Under the pieces are notes generated by a model that saw nothing but the letters and a program-made list of their open reading frames with translations, searched no databases and was not told the origin of the DNA. Source: Candidatus Gastranaerophilales bacterium (GTDB lineage: Bacteria; Cyanobacteriota; Vampirovibrionia; Gastranaerophilales; Gastranaerophilaceae). From it: a stretch of DNA of 62,859 bases. The stretch is from contig CALUYN010000010.1 of assembly GCA_944325025.1 (NCBI GenBank), forward strand, positions 1 to 62,859. The letters run 5' to 3'. Shown here one piece after another: positions 33,980-43,020 of the stretch (within the stretch, counting starts at the first letter, position 1; each line of letters begins with the position of its first letter). The position numbers and the translations under genes were made by a program.

Positions 33980-34654
33980 CTAAACTAAACCCTCTTTCAT
34001 AGCCATAGAAATAGCTTTTGAACGCGAATTAACATAAAGTTTCTGCAAAATACTATGAACATGCGTTTTTGTAGTAGAAATAGTAATAACAAGCTTTTCT
34101 GCGATTTGAGGATTTGTAAGACCGTCAACAATTAATGCTAAAACCTCCATTTCGCGCTCAGTAAGCCCGTATAAATTTTTACCGAGTTTATAATTAATTT
34201 CTCCGCGTTTTTCTGTGTATTCACTGCCGCGTCTTATATTTGTCAACACAACTTTGGCAATTGCAGGATCAAGCCATCCTGCACCTTCAGAAACAGCCTT
34301 TACAGCAGCAACCGTCTGCTCAGCAGATGCACCTTTTGTTATATAGCCATCGGCTCCTGCCTGGAATGAATCAAAAATATCGTCATCACCTTCGCGGGAA
34401 GTATACATCAAAACTCTAATATCAGGATTTACAGCTTTTATCCTTTTTGTGGCTTCTATACCATCAATTGTAGGGAGGCCGATATCCATAACAACGACAT
34501 CCGGCTTGAGTTCAACTGCTTTTTCAACACCTTCAAGACCGTCTGCACACATGTCTGAAATCATAATGTCAGGGTTGTTACTTAGTATTACAGAAAGTCC
34601 CATACGTGCCATGTCATGGTCTTCAATAATTAAAACTTTCACATTCTTAGCCAT
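33980..34654 (-). CDS. NarL/FixJ-type response regulator
   Basis: A 224-residue two-component regulator. The receiver domain (about 1-125) has the acidic pair IEDHD and the phospho-acceptor Asp in VVVMDIGLPTIDG. The output is a LuxR-type HTH (about 155-220): LTEREMEVLALIVDGLTNPQIAEKL. The ATG at 34654 overlaps the kinase stop by eight bases; an earlier in-frame start would lie inside the kinase gene. It is most likely phosphorylated by the adjacent kinase. Target genes unknown; the coupled envelope gene is a candidate. Confidence 0.93.
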   Translation of the reverse strand: MAKNVKVLIIEDHDMARMGLSVILSNNPDIMISDMCADGLEGVEKAVELKPDVVVMDIGLPTIDGIEATKRIKAVNPDIRVLMYTSREGDDDIFDSFQAGADGYITKGASAEQTVAAVKAVSEGAGWLDPAIAKVVLTNIRRGSEYTEKRGEINYKLGKNLYGLTEREMEVLALIVDGLTNPQIAEKLVITISTTKTHVHSILQKLYVNSRSKAISMAMKEGLV

Positions 34655-36251
34655 TAGATACCTGTCTTTCTTTAATTTTAGCATCTGTAACAACATTTGT
34701 TAAAAGGAAAGAAAATTCACTACCTTTGTTCATTTTACTATCCACCCAAATTTTACCGTTATGAGCTTCAATAATCTGCCTTGACAAATACAAGCCTAAC
34801 CCTGTACCGGTAGAGCGCTTTCTTGTAGTACCTTGCGAAAAGCGTTTAAATAAATTCGGAATATCAGATGTTGGAATACCGTTTCCGTTATCACTTACTG
34901 AAAAAATGAAGTCATTATTCTGAGCTTTTGCAAGGATTTTTATTTCTCCGTCTTTATTTGTATAATTAACCGCGTTTCCGCACAAATTTGTTATAACACG
35001 TTTTATTTCAGCCCTGTCTGCATAAATATGAAGATCGTCTGGAAGTTCAAAAGTTACACTGAATTTCAAATTCTTTTTATCAGCCAACGGTTTTAATTCT
35101 GCATAACACTGCTCAACAAGATCTTTTACAGGGAAAGCTGTTTTACATAAAGTCAACTTTCCGCTTTCAAACCTGTAAACTTCCAAAAGTGCATTTACAA
35201 GCCCAAGCAAGTCCTCATTGCTTTGAAGCATAGTAGAAAGAAGCACCTTTTGCTTTTCTTCAAGATTACCTATTGCACCTTCAAGGAAAAATCTTAAAGT
35301 TTGAATTGCTGCAAGAAGCGGCGTTCTCATATCATGCGTCAGCGTTGCGATAAAGTCATCTCTTAATCTTTCGGTTTCTTTTTGGACACTAACGTCACGT
35401 ATTACACCTACAAATTTATCAAAATTATTTTCGCTATCGTTTGAAATAGCCGCAAAACTAATCTCCACAGGAGTATGCTCGCCGCTTAGCGAATTTATAA
35501 TATAATAATCTCGTAAAAAAACTTCCGATCTATCGCTGCCGAGTCCGAAAATCTCTCCTGTTTTATTATCTTTAGCGCTATTTAATTCTTTTACGTTTGA
35601 ATAAGCAATTTCTTGAAATTTTTTCTTGCATAAAGTCTTTTCAGACAACCCGACAAGATTTTCACAGGCAGGATTAACTTGCATTATACGACCTTCGCCG
35701 TCAACAATTATAATTCCATCAGCGCAGTAATTGATTATTCCTGAAAGTTTTTTATTCGCTTCTATTAAATCAGCAGTACGCTCAGCAACAATTTTTTCAA
35801 GATTTTGAGAATAATCTTCGAGCTTCAATTTTGCATCTTCAAGCTCATCAATTTTGTTTCTGAGGTTTTCAAGCAAATGGCTTCTTTCAATGCCGTTTCG
35901 GATATTCATCATCAAATCATCATTATCCCACGGCTTTTCTATGTATTTGTAAAGACCTATTTCATTTATAGCCTTAATTGCATTTTCTTTATCTGCATAT
36001 CCTGTAAGCAAAATCATGCTTACTTCCGGATAAAGCTTTTTCGCTTCAGTTAAAAATTCCAACCCGTTCATTTCAGGCATTATAAAGTCTGAAATAATCA
36101 AATCAGGAGCGTTAGTTTTTAAAAATTCAACGGCTTCATGCGGGGAATTAAATAAATGTATATCAGAATATCCCTCAACCTTAAATAGAGCTTTAAAAGC
36201 TGAGGTAACTATTTTTTCATCATCGACTACTACTATTTTACCTTTATTCAT
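34647..36251 (-). CDS. Receiver-PAS-histidine kinase
   Basis: A 534-residue soluble sensor kinase with an N-terminal receiver. REC domain at 1-125 with Asp55 (DLIISDFIMPEMNG); a coiled linker at 130-170; PAS domain at about 170-290; HisKA with His306 in TLTHDMRTP; HATPase with N-box NLCGNAVNYTN (near 415), DNGNGIP and GTGLGLYLS. It has no transmembrane segment, so it senses a cytosolic signal or is itself controlled through its receiver. A full promoter lies with its -10 box six bases before the ATG, predicting a leaderless mRNA. Confidence 0.92.
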   Translation of the reverse strand: MNKGKIVVVDDEKIVTSAFKALFKVEGYSDIHLFNSPHEAVEFLKTNAPDLIISDFIMPEMNGLEFLTEAKKLYPEVSMILLTGYADKENAIKAINEIGLYKYIEKPWDNDDLMMNIRNGIERSHLLENLRNKIDELEDAKLKLEDYSQNLEKIVAERTADLIEANKKLSGIINYCADGIIIVDGEGRIMQVNPACENLVGLSEKTLCKKKFQEIAYSNVKELNSAKDNKTGEIFGLGSDRSEVFLRDYYIINSLSGEHTPVEISFAAISNDSENNFDKFVGVIRDVSVQKETERLRDDFIATLTHDMRTPLLAAIQTLRFFLEGAIGNLEEKQKVLLSTMLQSNEDLLGLVNALLEVYRFESGKLTLCKTAFPVKDLVEQCYAELKPLADKKNLKFSVTFELPDDLHIYADRAEIKRVITNLCGNAVNYTNKDGEIKILAKAQNNDFIFSVSDNGNGIPTSDIPNLFKRFSQGTTRKRSTGTGLGLYLSRQIIEAHNGKIWVDSKMNKGSEFSFLLTNVVTDAKIKERQVSNG

Positions 36252-36286
36252 ACCTATATGATAAGCTATTTTTTAATTTCAGACAA
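36252..36286 (-). promoter_or_regulatory. Leaderless-type promoter of the kinase gene
   Basis: Minus strand: TTGTCT (36286-36281), 17 bases, TATCAT (36263-36258), six bases (ATAGGT), ATG at 36251. Confidence 0.6.
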
Positions 36287-36314
36287 ATTCATTACAAAAT
36301 TGAAATAATTCAAA

Positions 36315-36340
36315 AAGGCGGGAAATAAAATTCCCGCCTT
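36315..36340 (-). terminator. Terminator of the superoxide reductase-ferritin unit
   Basis: AAGGCGGGAA/TTCCCGCCTT, a 10-bp perfect stem followed by TTTTT on the minus strand. Confidence 0.9.
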
Positions 36341-36343
36341 AAT

Positions 36344-36853
36344 TTACTTATAAGAATGAGCTTTATATTCGCGTTTTGCCAGATCCTGATCAAGATGATA
36401 TAATGAAGCTTTTTCATCACCGAACATCTTTAACTTGGTAATTACATCTCTGGCATTAGCTTCTTCTTCTACCTGCTCAGATATGTACCAGTTTATAAAA
36501 TGCCGGGTTGCAAGGTCGCATTCATCTTCACTCAATGAAGCAACGCAATTTATGCTGTCTGTTACAAATTTTTCATGTTCGAGAATTTTTTCAAACACCT
36601 GAAGCGGATTTTGAAAATCTCTTTGAGGAGCATCAATTTGCTCTAATTTAACTGTACCGTCACGCTCGATAATATAATCAAACAGTATCATTCCGTGATC
36701 CATTTCTTCTCTCGCCTGAACCTTTGTCCAATTAGCAAACCCAAATAATCCAATTTCATCAAAGAATGCAGACATAGCAAGATAAAGATAAGCTGAATAA
36801 AATTCTTTGTTAATTTGTGAATTTAATATGTTTTCTACCTTTTCGTTAATCAC
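36344..36853 (-). CDS. ftn: Ferritin
   Basis: A 169-residue bacterial non-haem ferritin that oxidises and stores iron in a 24-mer shell. The four-helix signature is visible: LNSQINKEFYSAYLYLAMSA, ANWTKVQAREEMDHGM, and EQVEEEANARDV carrying ferroxidase Glu and His residues. The start is GTG at 36853 (MINEKVENIL), overlapping the superoxide reductase stop by eight bases with GGGAGGG upstream; this matches family N-termini better than longer alternatives. Together with superoxide reductase it forms an oxidative-stress and iron operon. Confidence 0.94.
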   Translation of the reverse strand: MINEKVENILNSQINKEFYSAYLYLAMSAFFDEIGLFGFANWTKVQAREEMDHGMILFDYIIERDGTVKLEQIDAPQRDFQNPLQVFEKILEHEKFVTDSINCVASLSEDECDLATRHFINWYISEQVEEEANARDVITKLKMFGDEKASLYHLDQDLAKREYKAHSYK

Positions 36854-37238
36854 TTTCGCCCTCCCATAGACCGTGTAAGTTGCAAAATTCCCGTGCAAGA
36901 GTTTTACCTAATTTATTTTCCAAAATCATTTTTGCCTCCTGACCGGGATGTAAATACTGAAGTTGAACATGGTTTTTGTCTTCAGAAACAGTTTCAATAA
37001 ACATTATGTAATGTTCGTCTGTCATAGGATGTAAAACTTCGCCGACTCTAACTTCATCGCCGTTGTTTTCATTTTTTATAAAAACAGGAATATGTTTTTC
37101 AAAAATAGCTTCTTCCCTGTTTTGCCCGTTAACCTTTTGCATAGGCTGACCGCAGCAGACAAGCTCGCCGCCGCCGACTAGTATAACTTCAACAAGATTC
37201 CCGCAGATTTCACACCTGTATAAATCAAGTTTTTCCAT
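36846..37238 (-). CDS. dfx: Desulfoferrodoxin (superoxide reductase)
   Basis: A 130-residue two-iron superoxide reductase that reduces superoxide to peroxide in anaerobes. The N-terminal desulforedoxin domain has Cys ligands CEIC and CC (YRCEICGN, LVCCGQPM). The catalytic centre has the His in EKHIPV, HPMTDEHYI, and CNLHGLW with the Cys-His pair. ATG at 37238 has AAAGGAG directly upstream, so the TTG five codons earlier is not used. It is coupled to ferritin. Confidence 0.95.
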   Translation of the reverse strand: MEKLDLYRCEICGNLVEVILVGGGELVCCGQPMQKVNGQNREEAIFEKHIPVFIKNENNGDEVRVGEVLHPMTDEHYIMFIETVSEDKNHVQLQYLHPGQEAKMILENKLGKTLAREFCNLHGLWEGESD

Positions 37239-37334
37239 TATTTCTCCTTTCAAATTATTATTAACCTGTTTGGAGTAATTTTTACATTCACCAAATGTCT
37301 ATAAAATAAAAATGGAAATATTAAATTTTTATGC

Positions 37335-37340
37335 TAAAAT
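37335..37340 (+). promoter_or_regulatory. SRP RNA -10 box
   Basis: TGC-TAAAAT, an extended -10 box, ends seven bases before the predicted RNA start at 37348. Confidence 0.55.
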
Positions 37341-37347
37341 AAAATTA

Positions 37348-37602
37348 ACCGTGCTCCACGGGGAATTGCAATCCCTTGACCCGAAGCTTATGCGGGGTGC
37401 AGAGCCTGTTGTGAGGGTATAACGGTTAATTTTGATAAATTTGATATTGTTGACGTTTAAATCTATGGCGGCGTAATCTGCCGAACCGTGTCAGGATGGA
37501 AACATAGCAGCACTAAGGCAATCATTGCGGGTGTTGTATTTTTAAAAAGAGATATCAAGTTTAAAGATTTTTTCCGTTATATTCGATAGACAGTGGCACG
37601 GT
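37348..37602 (+). ncRNA. ffs: SRP RNA, large type with Alu domain
   Basis: About 255 nt. The ends pair (ACCGTGC at 37348-37354 with GCACGGT at 37596-37602). Domain IV is diagnostic: GTGTCAGG, ATG-GAAA-CAT hairpin loop, then AGCAGCACTAAGG around 37488-37517, the Ffh-binding element with a GNRA loop. TGTTGACGTTT upstream and GATAGACAGTGGCACGGT at the 3' end match the large SRP RNA of Bacillus type, and the 5' third would form the Alu domain. The RNA targets nascent membrane proteins with Ffh and FtsY. Ends in TTTTTT. Confidence 0.92.
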
Positions 37603-37618
37603 TTTTTACAAAAAAAAG

Positions 37619-37635
37619 CCTCCTTTGAAAGGAGG
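37619..37635 (+). terminator. Terminator after SRP RNA
   Basis: CCTCCTTTGAAAGGAGG hairpin followed by T-rich sequence. Confidence 0.8.
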
Positions 37636-37856
37636 TAAATTTTTGTTTTAGGAAAGTAGGAATAGGAATTTTAAATCTCTCTCTTATTTAAATACTCTCT
37701 CTTAATATCCTCGTGTTTATTTAATGTATATATATAAAGTATATAAATATTATACAATTTCAAAGATTACCCAATTCGTTACAAAAATTAATACTTGATT
37801 TTATATTTTACCCGTATTATAATTTAATTTGGTAGGAGACATAGTAGGAGTTAGGA
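37636..37856. other. AT-rich intergenic region with promoter
   Basis: No gene seen. A TATTATAAT box lies around 37814-37821, about 37 bases before the next ATG, with GGTAGGAG and TAGGAG between them. Confidence 0.5.
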
Positions 37857-38111
37857 ATGTTAGTTTCTTCAATTGCCCGTCTAAATGTACATAATACTCT
37901 GAATAATTCAGCATCTTTACAAAATAATGGGGTATCTAATTCTGCACACACTTTTGGCGGCGAACATGATTTAAGCATGTTAAACAAAATGGATAATAAA
38001 TTAAGCCTTGATTTGCTGACTAACAAATTATTATATAAAGTTAACTATTTGCAGGAAAAATTTGTTGGTCGTCAGGCAAATGAAAAAAAATCTCTTAATG
38101 TTTTAGCATAA
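37857..38111 (+). CDS. Small hypothetical protein
   Basis: An 84-residue polar protein starting MLVSSIARLNVHNTLNNSAS. The second half is helical (NKLSLDLLTNKLLYKVNYL). No signal peptide or known motif. TAGGAG lies before the ATG and a promoter is present, which supports a real gene. It ends seven bases before the convergent MFS gene stop. Confidence 0.6.
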   Translation: MLVSSIARLNVHNTLNNSASLQNNGVSNSAHTFGGEHDLSMLNKMDNKLSLDLLTNKLLYKVNYLQEKFVGRQANEKKSLNVLA

Positions 38112-38118
38112 ACTTTTA

Positions 38119-39288
38119 TCAGGTTTCTTTAAACAATTCTTTTACCAGAATTGAACACAGTGCAGGTATTGCTGCAACAAAAATTAATACGTTTGTTATT
38201 CCAAAATTTTCTGCAACAAAGCCTAAAAGTGACATGGCAACAGCCACTATTCCCCATGAAAAGCCGTTAATAAACCCTGATATTATACTTTTATACTCAG
38301 GCAAAACATTCTGAGCCATTACCATAGTAACCGGAGTTGCCATCATTGTTATAAAACCTGTGATAACAAAAATAACAAGCGATATTGTTGGATGAGCTGA
38401 ATAAGTAAGCACAAATAAAATCATTAACGGCAATGTTGAAATCATAGATATATAAAATACATTTGCAGCTCCAATACGCCTTTCAACAGAATTACTGAGC
38501 AGAGAGCCAATACCGCCTGCAAAAATAAACAAGAATAAAGCCATACCGATATAAAACGGCTCATACCCCATATTTTTCCACAAAAAAGGAAGAAGTATAA
38601 AACAGGCAGACATAATCATTGTCTTTAGCATGGCAATTACATTTAATATATTCAGTTTTCTGTTTGTTAAAATTCGTTTAAAAGCTGTTTTAAAATTTAT
38701 TTTTGAAAGAACAGGTTCTGACAGTGACAATTTTGGAACAAATTTGAACATTAGCAAAGCCCACATAACTCCAAGGCATGTCATTAAAGGCATTTTATGC
38801 ATTCCTAAAAACTGTGTAATTCCGGATGAAATAATAGGCCCGCAGGAATATCCGAGAGTCCCCATAGCCACAAAAACAGCCATAGATTTGCCGGGATTAA
38901 GCTTGTTTGCAAATCTTGAAGCAAAACCGAGCGCCTGCGGGTGAAAAAGACTTGAACCTATACTTCCGATTATAATAAATATAACAAGTATAAACGGATT
39001 ATCAGATAGCGCTGATAAAGGTATAAAAATTGATGAAAGAATTAATCCCCAGAATATAAACGACCGTTTAACTATATTGTCAGCAAAATACCCGAACAAC
39101 GGCTGCAAAAGTGATGAAAATATATGCGAAACAGTCAAGATAATAGTTGCAATTGCCATTGAAAGGCCTATTTTTGCAGCAATAAAGGGCATAATCGGAT
39201 TTAAAACACCTGTGTAGATATCATTTATAAAATGTCCGCCGCTTAGCCAGACAAGCGCTTTTTTATCAGAGGGTAAATTTTTGTTCAT
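38119..39288 (-). CDS. MFS transporter, fosmidomycin-resistance type
   Basis: A 389-residue major facilitator with about twelve transmembrane helices. The Fsr-like start is GGHFINDIYTGVLNPIMPF, with motif A region LFGYFADNIVKR between helices 2 and 3 and FHPQALGFASRFA in helix 4-5. Fsr homologues export fosmidomycin and other small molecules; native substrate unknown. It lies downstream of lgt in the same direction with a 34-base gap. No clear Shine-Dalgarno. Confidence 0.85.
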   Translation of the reverse strand: MNKNLPSDKKALVWLSGGHFINDIYTGVLNPIMPFIAAKIGLSMAIATIILTVSHIFSSLLQPLFGYFADNIVKRSFIFWGLILSSIFIPLSALSDNPFILVIFIIIGSIGSSLFHPQALGFASRFANKLNPGKSMAVFVAMGTLGYSCGPIISSGITQFLGMHKMPLMTCLGVMWALLMFKFVPKLSLSEPVLSKINFKTAFKRILTNRKLNILNVIAMLKTMIMSACFILLPFLWKNMGYEPFYIGMALFLFIFAGGIGSLLSNSVERRIGAANVFYISMISTLPLMILFVLTYSAHPTISLVIFVITGFITMMATPVTMVMAQNVLPEYKSIISGFINGFSWGIVAVAMSLLGFVAENFGITNVLIFVAAIPALCSILVKELFKET

Positions 39289-39322
39289 AACAAAAAAATT
39301 AAACGCTAAATAAAGACAAAAA

Positions 39323-40108
39323 TCAACCTGCTTTTCTACGCGAAAGAAAAACAGCTGCGGCAGATGCTAAAATAATTATAATTAATGAAATAATCTGCGC
39401 GACAGGAAAACCTGCAATATTTAAAACACTGTCAATTCTGCAATGTTCGACAAAAATGCGCGCAACAGAATACAAAATTAAATACAAACAAGCTAAAGTC
39501 CCCGGTTTTTGAGAGAATTTTTTAAACAAAATAATCAAAATTATAAATATAACTAAATCAAGTATACTTTCATACAAAAAAGCAGGGTGAAAATATTCAT
39601 AATTCATATATTCTAAAGGTCTGTGAGCTTGTGGAATAAAGAGTTTCCAAGGGAGATCTGTCGGGTATCCGAAAGCTTCCGAATTAAAAAAGTTCCCCCA
39701 TCTGCCTATACTCTGCGCCAGCGCAGTTCCGCACAAAAATACATCCAATAGTTTCAAAAAAGACATTTTATATTTTTTCCCGAAAAAGTATAAAGCGATT
39801 ATTCCGGCAATAATCATGCCATGAATTGAGAGCCCGCCTTGTCTTATATAAAAAATTTCTGCGGGGTTTAAGGAATAATAAGAAAAATTTACAAGGCAAT
39901 AATATAGTCTTGCACCTGCTATGCCAATCAATATAATAAACGGCGAAAAATCTATTATATTTGGAGCCTTTTCGCTTTCATAAAATTTTTTATAAAGAAA
40001 ATATGCAGCATATACACCAACTAAAATTGAAAAAGCTAGAATAATTCCGTAAAAATATACAGGAAAATCAAAAATTCTAAATGCGACTTCGCCGGGAGAT
40101 TGAAACAT
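39323..40108 (-). CDS. lgt: Prolipoprotein diacylglyceryl transferase
   Basis: A 261-residue integral membrane enzyme that transfers diacylglycerol from phosphatidylglycerol to the lipobox Cys of prolipoproteins. Visible: RQGGLSIHGMIIAG (conserved His), the Lgt signature AQSIGRWGNFFNSEAFG, and HPAFLYES. Seven transmembrane segments. The gene starts three bases after the stop of a lipoprotein gene, a natural substrate. Confidence 0.96.
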   Translation of the reverse strand: MFQSPGEVAFRIFDFPVYFYGIILAFSILVGVYAAYFLYKKFYESEKAPNIIDFSPFIILIGIAGARLYYCLVNFSYYSLNPAEIFYIRQGGLSIHGMIIAGIIALYFFGKKYKMSFLKLLDVFLCGTALAQSIGRWGNFFNSEAFGYPTDLPWKLFIPQAHRPLEYMNYEYFHPAFLYESILDLVIFIILIILFKKFSQKPGTLACLYLILYSVARIFVEHCRIDSVLNIAGFPVAQIISLIIIILASAAAVFLSRRKAG

Positions 40109-40111
40109 AAA

Positions 40112-40711
40112 TTACTCAGCTTTATGTGTATACTCTGCAATCAACATTTGCAGTTCTTTAATTTTATTTTCAATATACGTTCTGTTATCAATAGTACCAA
40201 CTTTATCAAGGTACAAGCCATAATCTGATATTGCATCATTCAATAAATTAGTTAACATTTTTTTGTCATTTTCTGAAAGAGTCTTTTCCGAATTTTCAGA
40301 AATAGTTTCATCCTGAGAATTTATTTGTTCAACTTTTTCAATAGTGCCGTCATCATTGACTTTCACATAACCTGATATTATGTCTTTAGCTAAATTTTCT
40401 TCACATACTGCAAGAGAATAATATGTATCAGCGAAATCAGGATTTAACTTTATAGCAGTATTATAAGTTGCTATTGCATTTGCATAATCTTCTGCTTTAG
40501 TGTAAGCAACAGCAAGATTATATTGAGTTTCAAAAACGCTTCCGTCTAAATCAACACTGGATTTTAAGCGTTCAATTGCAGATACATAATCGCCTTTATC
40601 CATAAATTCTTTTGCTTTATTATTCAATTCCTGCACCGCAAAATTGTTAATACATGCAGTTGATATTACAGAAATAAACAAGATACTAGCTAGTAAAAAA
40701 GCTTTTTTCAT
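40112..40711 (-). CDS. TPR lipoprotein
   Basis: A 199-residue secreted lipoprotein. Signal MKKAFLLASILFISVISTAC with lipobox STAC. Two to three TPR units follow: a Lys/Asp-rich AKEFMDKGDYVSAIERLK, then FETQYNLAVAYTKAEDYANA and a third helix pair with PDFADTYYSLAV. It is probably an envelope scaffold. The ATG at 40711 is chosen because it starts the signal peptide; an earlier in-frame start adds 22 residues. It is co-directional and almost contiguous with lgt. Confidence 0.82.
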   Translation of the reverse strand: MKKAFLLASILFISVISTACINNFAVQELNNKAKEFMDKGDYVSAIERLKSSVDLDGSVFETQYNLAVAYTKAEDYANAIATYNTAIKLNPDFADTYYSLAVCEENLAKDIISGYVKVNDDGTIEKVEQINSQDETISENSEKTLSENDKKMLTNLLNDAISDYGLYLDKVGTIDNRTYIENKIKELQMLIAEYTHKAE

Positions 40712-40819
40712 GCTATAATAATCCTCATAAAACCATCCGTATTTTTTGATTATAAAATAAGCATTCATATTTGGCAAATTTTATGACAAAAAGTTACAAA
40801 CGGATAAAACGAGGTGAAT

Positions 40820-41086
40820 ATGTCAGAAGATAAAGTTATAAAATTAGGAGCAAAAAGAGAAAAACATTCAGAAAAAGCAGAGCATGAACACAATCATGAC
40901 GATTTAGTTTATTGCAGCTTCTGCCACAGGCCAAATACACAGGTATTAAAGATGGTGCAAGGACCGGGAGTAAATATCTGTTCCGAATGCGCAATGATTG
41001 CCGTTCAATATCTTATACTCAATGACAGAATGCCTTCTGCAGAAGCTCAGCAAATTCTTGATGCGTTTTGGGGGAAAGCCAGATAA
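40820..41086 (+). CDS. Stand-alone ClpX-type zinc-finger protein
   Basis: An 88-residue protein. A His/Glu/Lys-rich arm (EKHSEKAEHEHNHDD) is followed by a ClpX-type C4 zinc-binding domain: C32-x2-C35 (YCSFCHRPN) and C54-x2-C57 (ICSECAMIA). In ClpX this N-terminal domain dimerises and binds adaptors or substrates; here no AAA+ domain follows. ATG at 40820 has GAGGTG upstream. It overlaps the next gene by one base. It heads a seven-gene operon that also holds a Clp N-domain-only protein, so a link to Clp proteolysis is plausible but inferred. Confidence 0.8.
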   Translation: MSEDKVIKLGAKREKHSEKAEHEHNHDDLVYCSFCHRPNTQVLKMVQGPGVNICSECAMIAVQYLILNDRMPSAEAQQILDAFWGKAR

Positions 41087-42600
41087 TGGTTGAAAATTTT
41101 GAACTTAATCCTTTTGAAATTAAGGCTGAAATCTCAAATATACTGACAAAACTTGCTGATGTGAAAGACTTTGAGAGTTACGAAATTCATTACAGAACAC
41201 TCGATTCGCAAAGCGATAAAAGTATTATTGTTAAGCTCTTATTTAAAGAAATTAACACGGAACAAAAAAATCCTGATTTAATCAAATTTCTTCTTGCCCG
41301 CTATTGTCCAAAACAAGAACTTGTTGAACGTTTATGGAATATAATAAAAAATAATATGTCATCCAACAATGCAAAAATATTCGCGCTTGATCTTCTGAGG
41401 GACATTGATACAAACTGGTCTTATGATGAGTGCGATCAGTATCTTGAAAATCCAAATGAATTAGTTAATTCTGATACTAAAAAAATTTTGGATAACGCAA
41501 TTATTAACCCCGAAGTTCAGATTGATTTTCTGGATTTTTTAAACTCATTGCCTGATAATGACAAGATAGTACTTTTAAACTCGCTTGCTGATGACTATTC
41601 AAATGACGAGCTTGCTAACATGCTTGTACCGGTATTTTTATCTGCACCGAACAGCGAAATAGGCAAAAAAGCCCTTGAAATTCTTGGCAGTTCAAAATCT
41701 CAACTTGCATACCACGCACTCAGCAATGCATTAGAATTTGCATCGGACAGCCTTAAACCCGCTATAAAAAAGAATTTATCAATATTAAAACTATCAGGAA
41801 TAAGAGAAGATAACTCCCATGAATTTTATAAAAATTTGCTAAAGGATTCTAGTCCTTATAAATTTTGCATCACTTATCCTGACGGGCATGGAAATCAGGC
41901 AGTCATAATTTCCAGAATAAAGAAAAGCGGAAAAATTCAGTTTGTTGCAATTGTAATTGATGATTATAAAGGCATACGCGACTGTTTCGGATTTAATGAG
42001 ATTTCAAAATTTGAATGCAACGCAATTATTGAACGTTTTTACAGAGGGCAAAGAGCACTTGAGCTTGAACCTGGAGTTTTAAAATCAATTCTTATATATG
42101 CCGAAAAGCTTTCCGCACAGAAAATACCTTATGAATATGTGTGTTGGAAAAATCTTCTTGCAGATATAGAACCAACCTCTCTGGCACTGAATTACTCCCC
42201 TGAAAAGCTTTCGTCAAAAGAGTTTGAAGATATTTTAAAATCTGATTTTACTGACTACTGGTTTTTAAACAGCACATACAGCGATGAGTATGAAGAGTTT
42301 TTAAAAGAACTTGCTAATATATGCCCTGAAAAGTATGACAAATTTATAGACGAAAATGTTGAAAAAGTTTTTTTCAACGACGAATTTAAAATATGGCATG
42401 AAAGAATTATGCATACTGCAGTTTTAAAACATTTTGCAGGAGATTATAAAACTGCAAAAAATTTATGTTCGCTGTATAATGATAAAAACCTTGTGCGTGA
42501 ATTTTTTAAAAACATTTTAAGGAAAAGTATTTATGAATACTATTTTGCAAAAAATGAAAAAGAAAAAGTTCGAACAATTGAAAAAATGTGGGTAAAATAA
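41086..42600 (+). CDS. Large helical repeat protein of unknown function
   Basis: A 504-residue soluble, largely alpha-helical protein. The first half has HEAT-like helix pairs (LARYCPKQELVERLW, LVPVFLSAPNSEIGKKALEIL, HALSNALEFASDSL); the second half is a mixed domain with FVAIVIDDYKGIRDCFG. No catalytic motif recognised. ATG at 41086 overlaps the stop of the zinc-finger gene, with GGGGGAAAG upstream, and its stop overlaps the ruvX start. Conserved coupling suggests shared function, possibly as adaptor scaffold. Confidence 0.65.
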   Translation: MVENFELNPFEIKAEISNILTKLADVKDFESYEIHYRTLDSQSDKSIIVKLLFKEINTEQKNPDLIKFLLARYCPKQELVERLWNIIKNNMSSNNAKIFALDLLRDIDTNWSYDECDQYLENPNELVNSDTKKILDNAIINPEVQIDFLDFLNSLPDNDKIVLLNSLADDYSNDELANMLVPVFLSAPNSEIGKKALEILGSSKSQLAYHALSNALEFASDSLKPAIKKNLSILKLSGIREDNSHEFYKNLLKDSSPYKFCITYPDGHGNQAVIISRIKKSGKIQFVAIVIDDYKGIRDCFGFNEISKFECNAIIERFYRGQRALELEPGVLKSILIYAEKLSAQKIPYEYVCWKNLLADIEPTSLALNYSPEKLSSKEFEDILKSDFTDYWFLNSTYSDEYEEFLKELANICPEKYDKFIDENVEKVFFNDEFKIWHERIMHTAVLKHFAGDYKTAKNLCSLYNDKNLVREFFKNILRKSIYEYYFAKNEKEKVRTIEKMWVK

Positions 42601-43001
42601 TGTACAAAGTAATGGCACTTGATATAGGAACAAAAAGAATAGGGGTTGCACTAAGCGACTATCTTCTTATGATATCAAACGGCCATTCATGCATTAACCG
42701 CGAACCGGAAGATAAGGCTCTTAAAGAAATCTCAAAAATTGCAAAAGAAAATAACGTTCAAAAAATAGTTGTCGGAGTTCCATTAAATATGGACGGCACG
42801 CAGGGCTCTCAGGCTGATGATTGTAAAAATTTTGCCTCAAAAATTGAAGGATATGAAATTATTTTTGAAGATGAAAGACTTACATCAGAAGCAGCTGAAG
42901 AAAATTTGAGAGAAAAAAAAATAGACTTTAGAAAAAACAAAGGACTGGTTGATATTGAGAGTGCTTGTATTATACTGGAACAGTACCTCAGCAGAAAATA
43001 A
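42600..43001 (+). CDS. ruvX: Holliday junction resolvase-like RuvX (YqgF)
   Basis: A 133-residue RNase H-fold protein implicated in Holliday junction resolution or 16S rRNA 5' maturation. Visible: LDIGTKRIGVALSD (first Asp), VVGVPLNMDGTQG, and EDERLTSEAAEE with acidic residues. Start ATG at 42600 overlaps the preceding stop. Confidence 0.94.
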   Translation: MYKVMALDIGTKRIGVALSDYLLMISNGHSCINREPEDKALKEISKIAKENNVQKIVVGVPLNMDGTQGSQADDCKNFASKIEGYEIIFEDERLTSEAAEENLREKKIDFRKNKGLVDIESACIILEQYLSRK

Positions 43002-43020
43002 AAAAGAAAGGAAAATAAAA

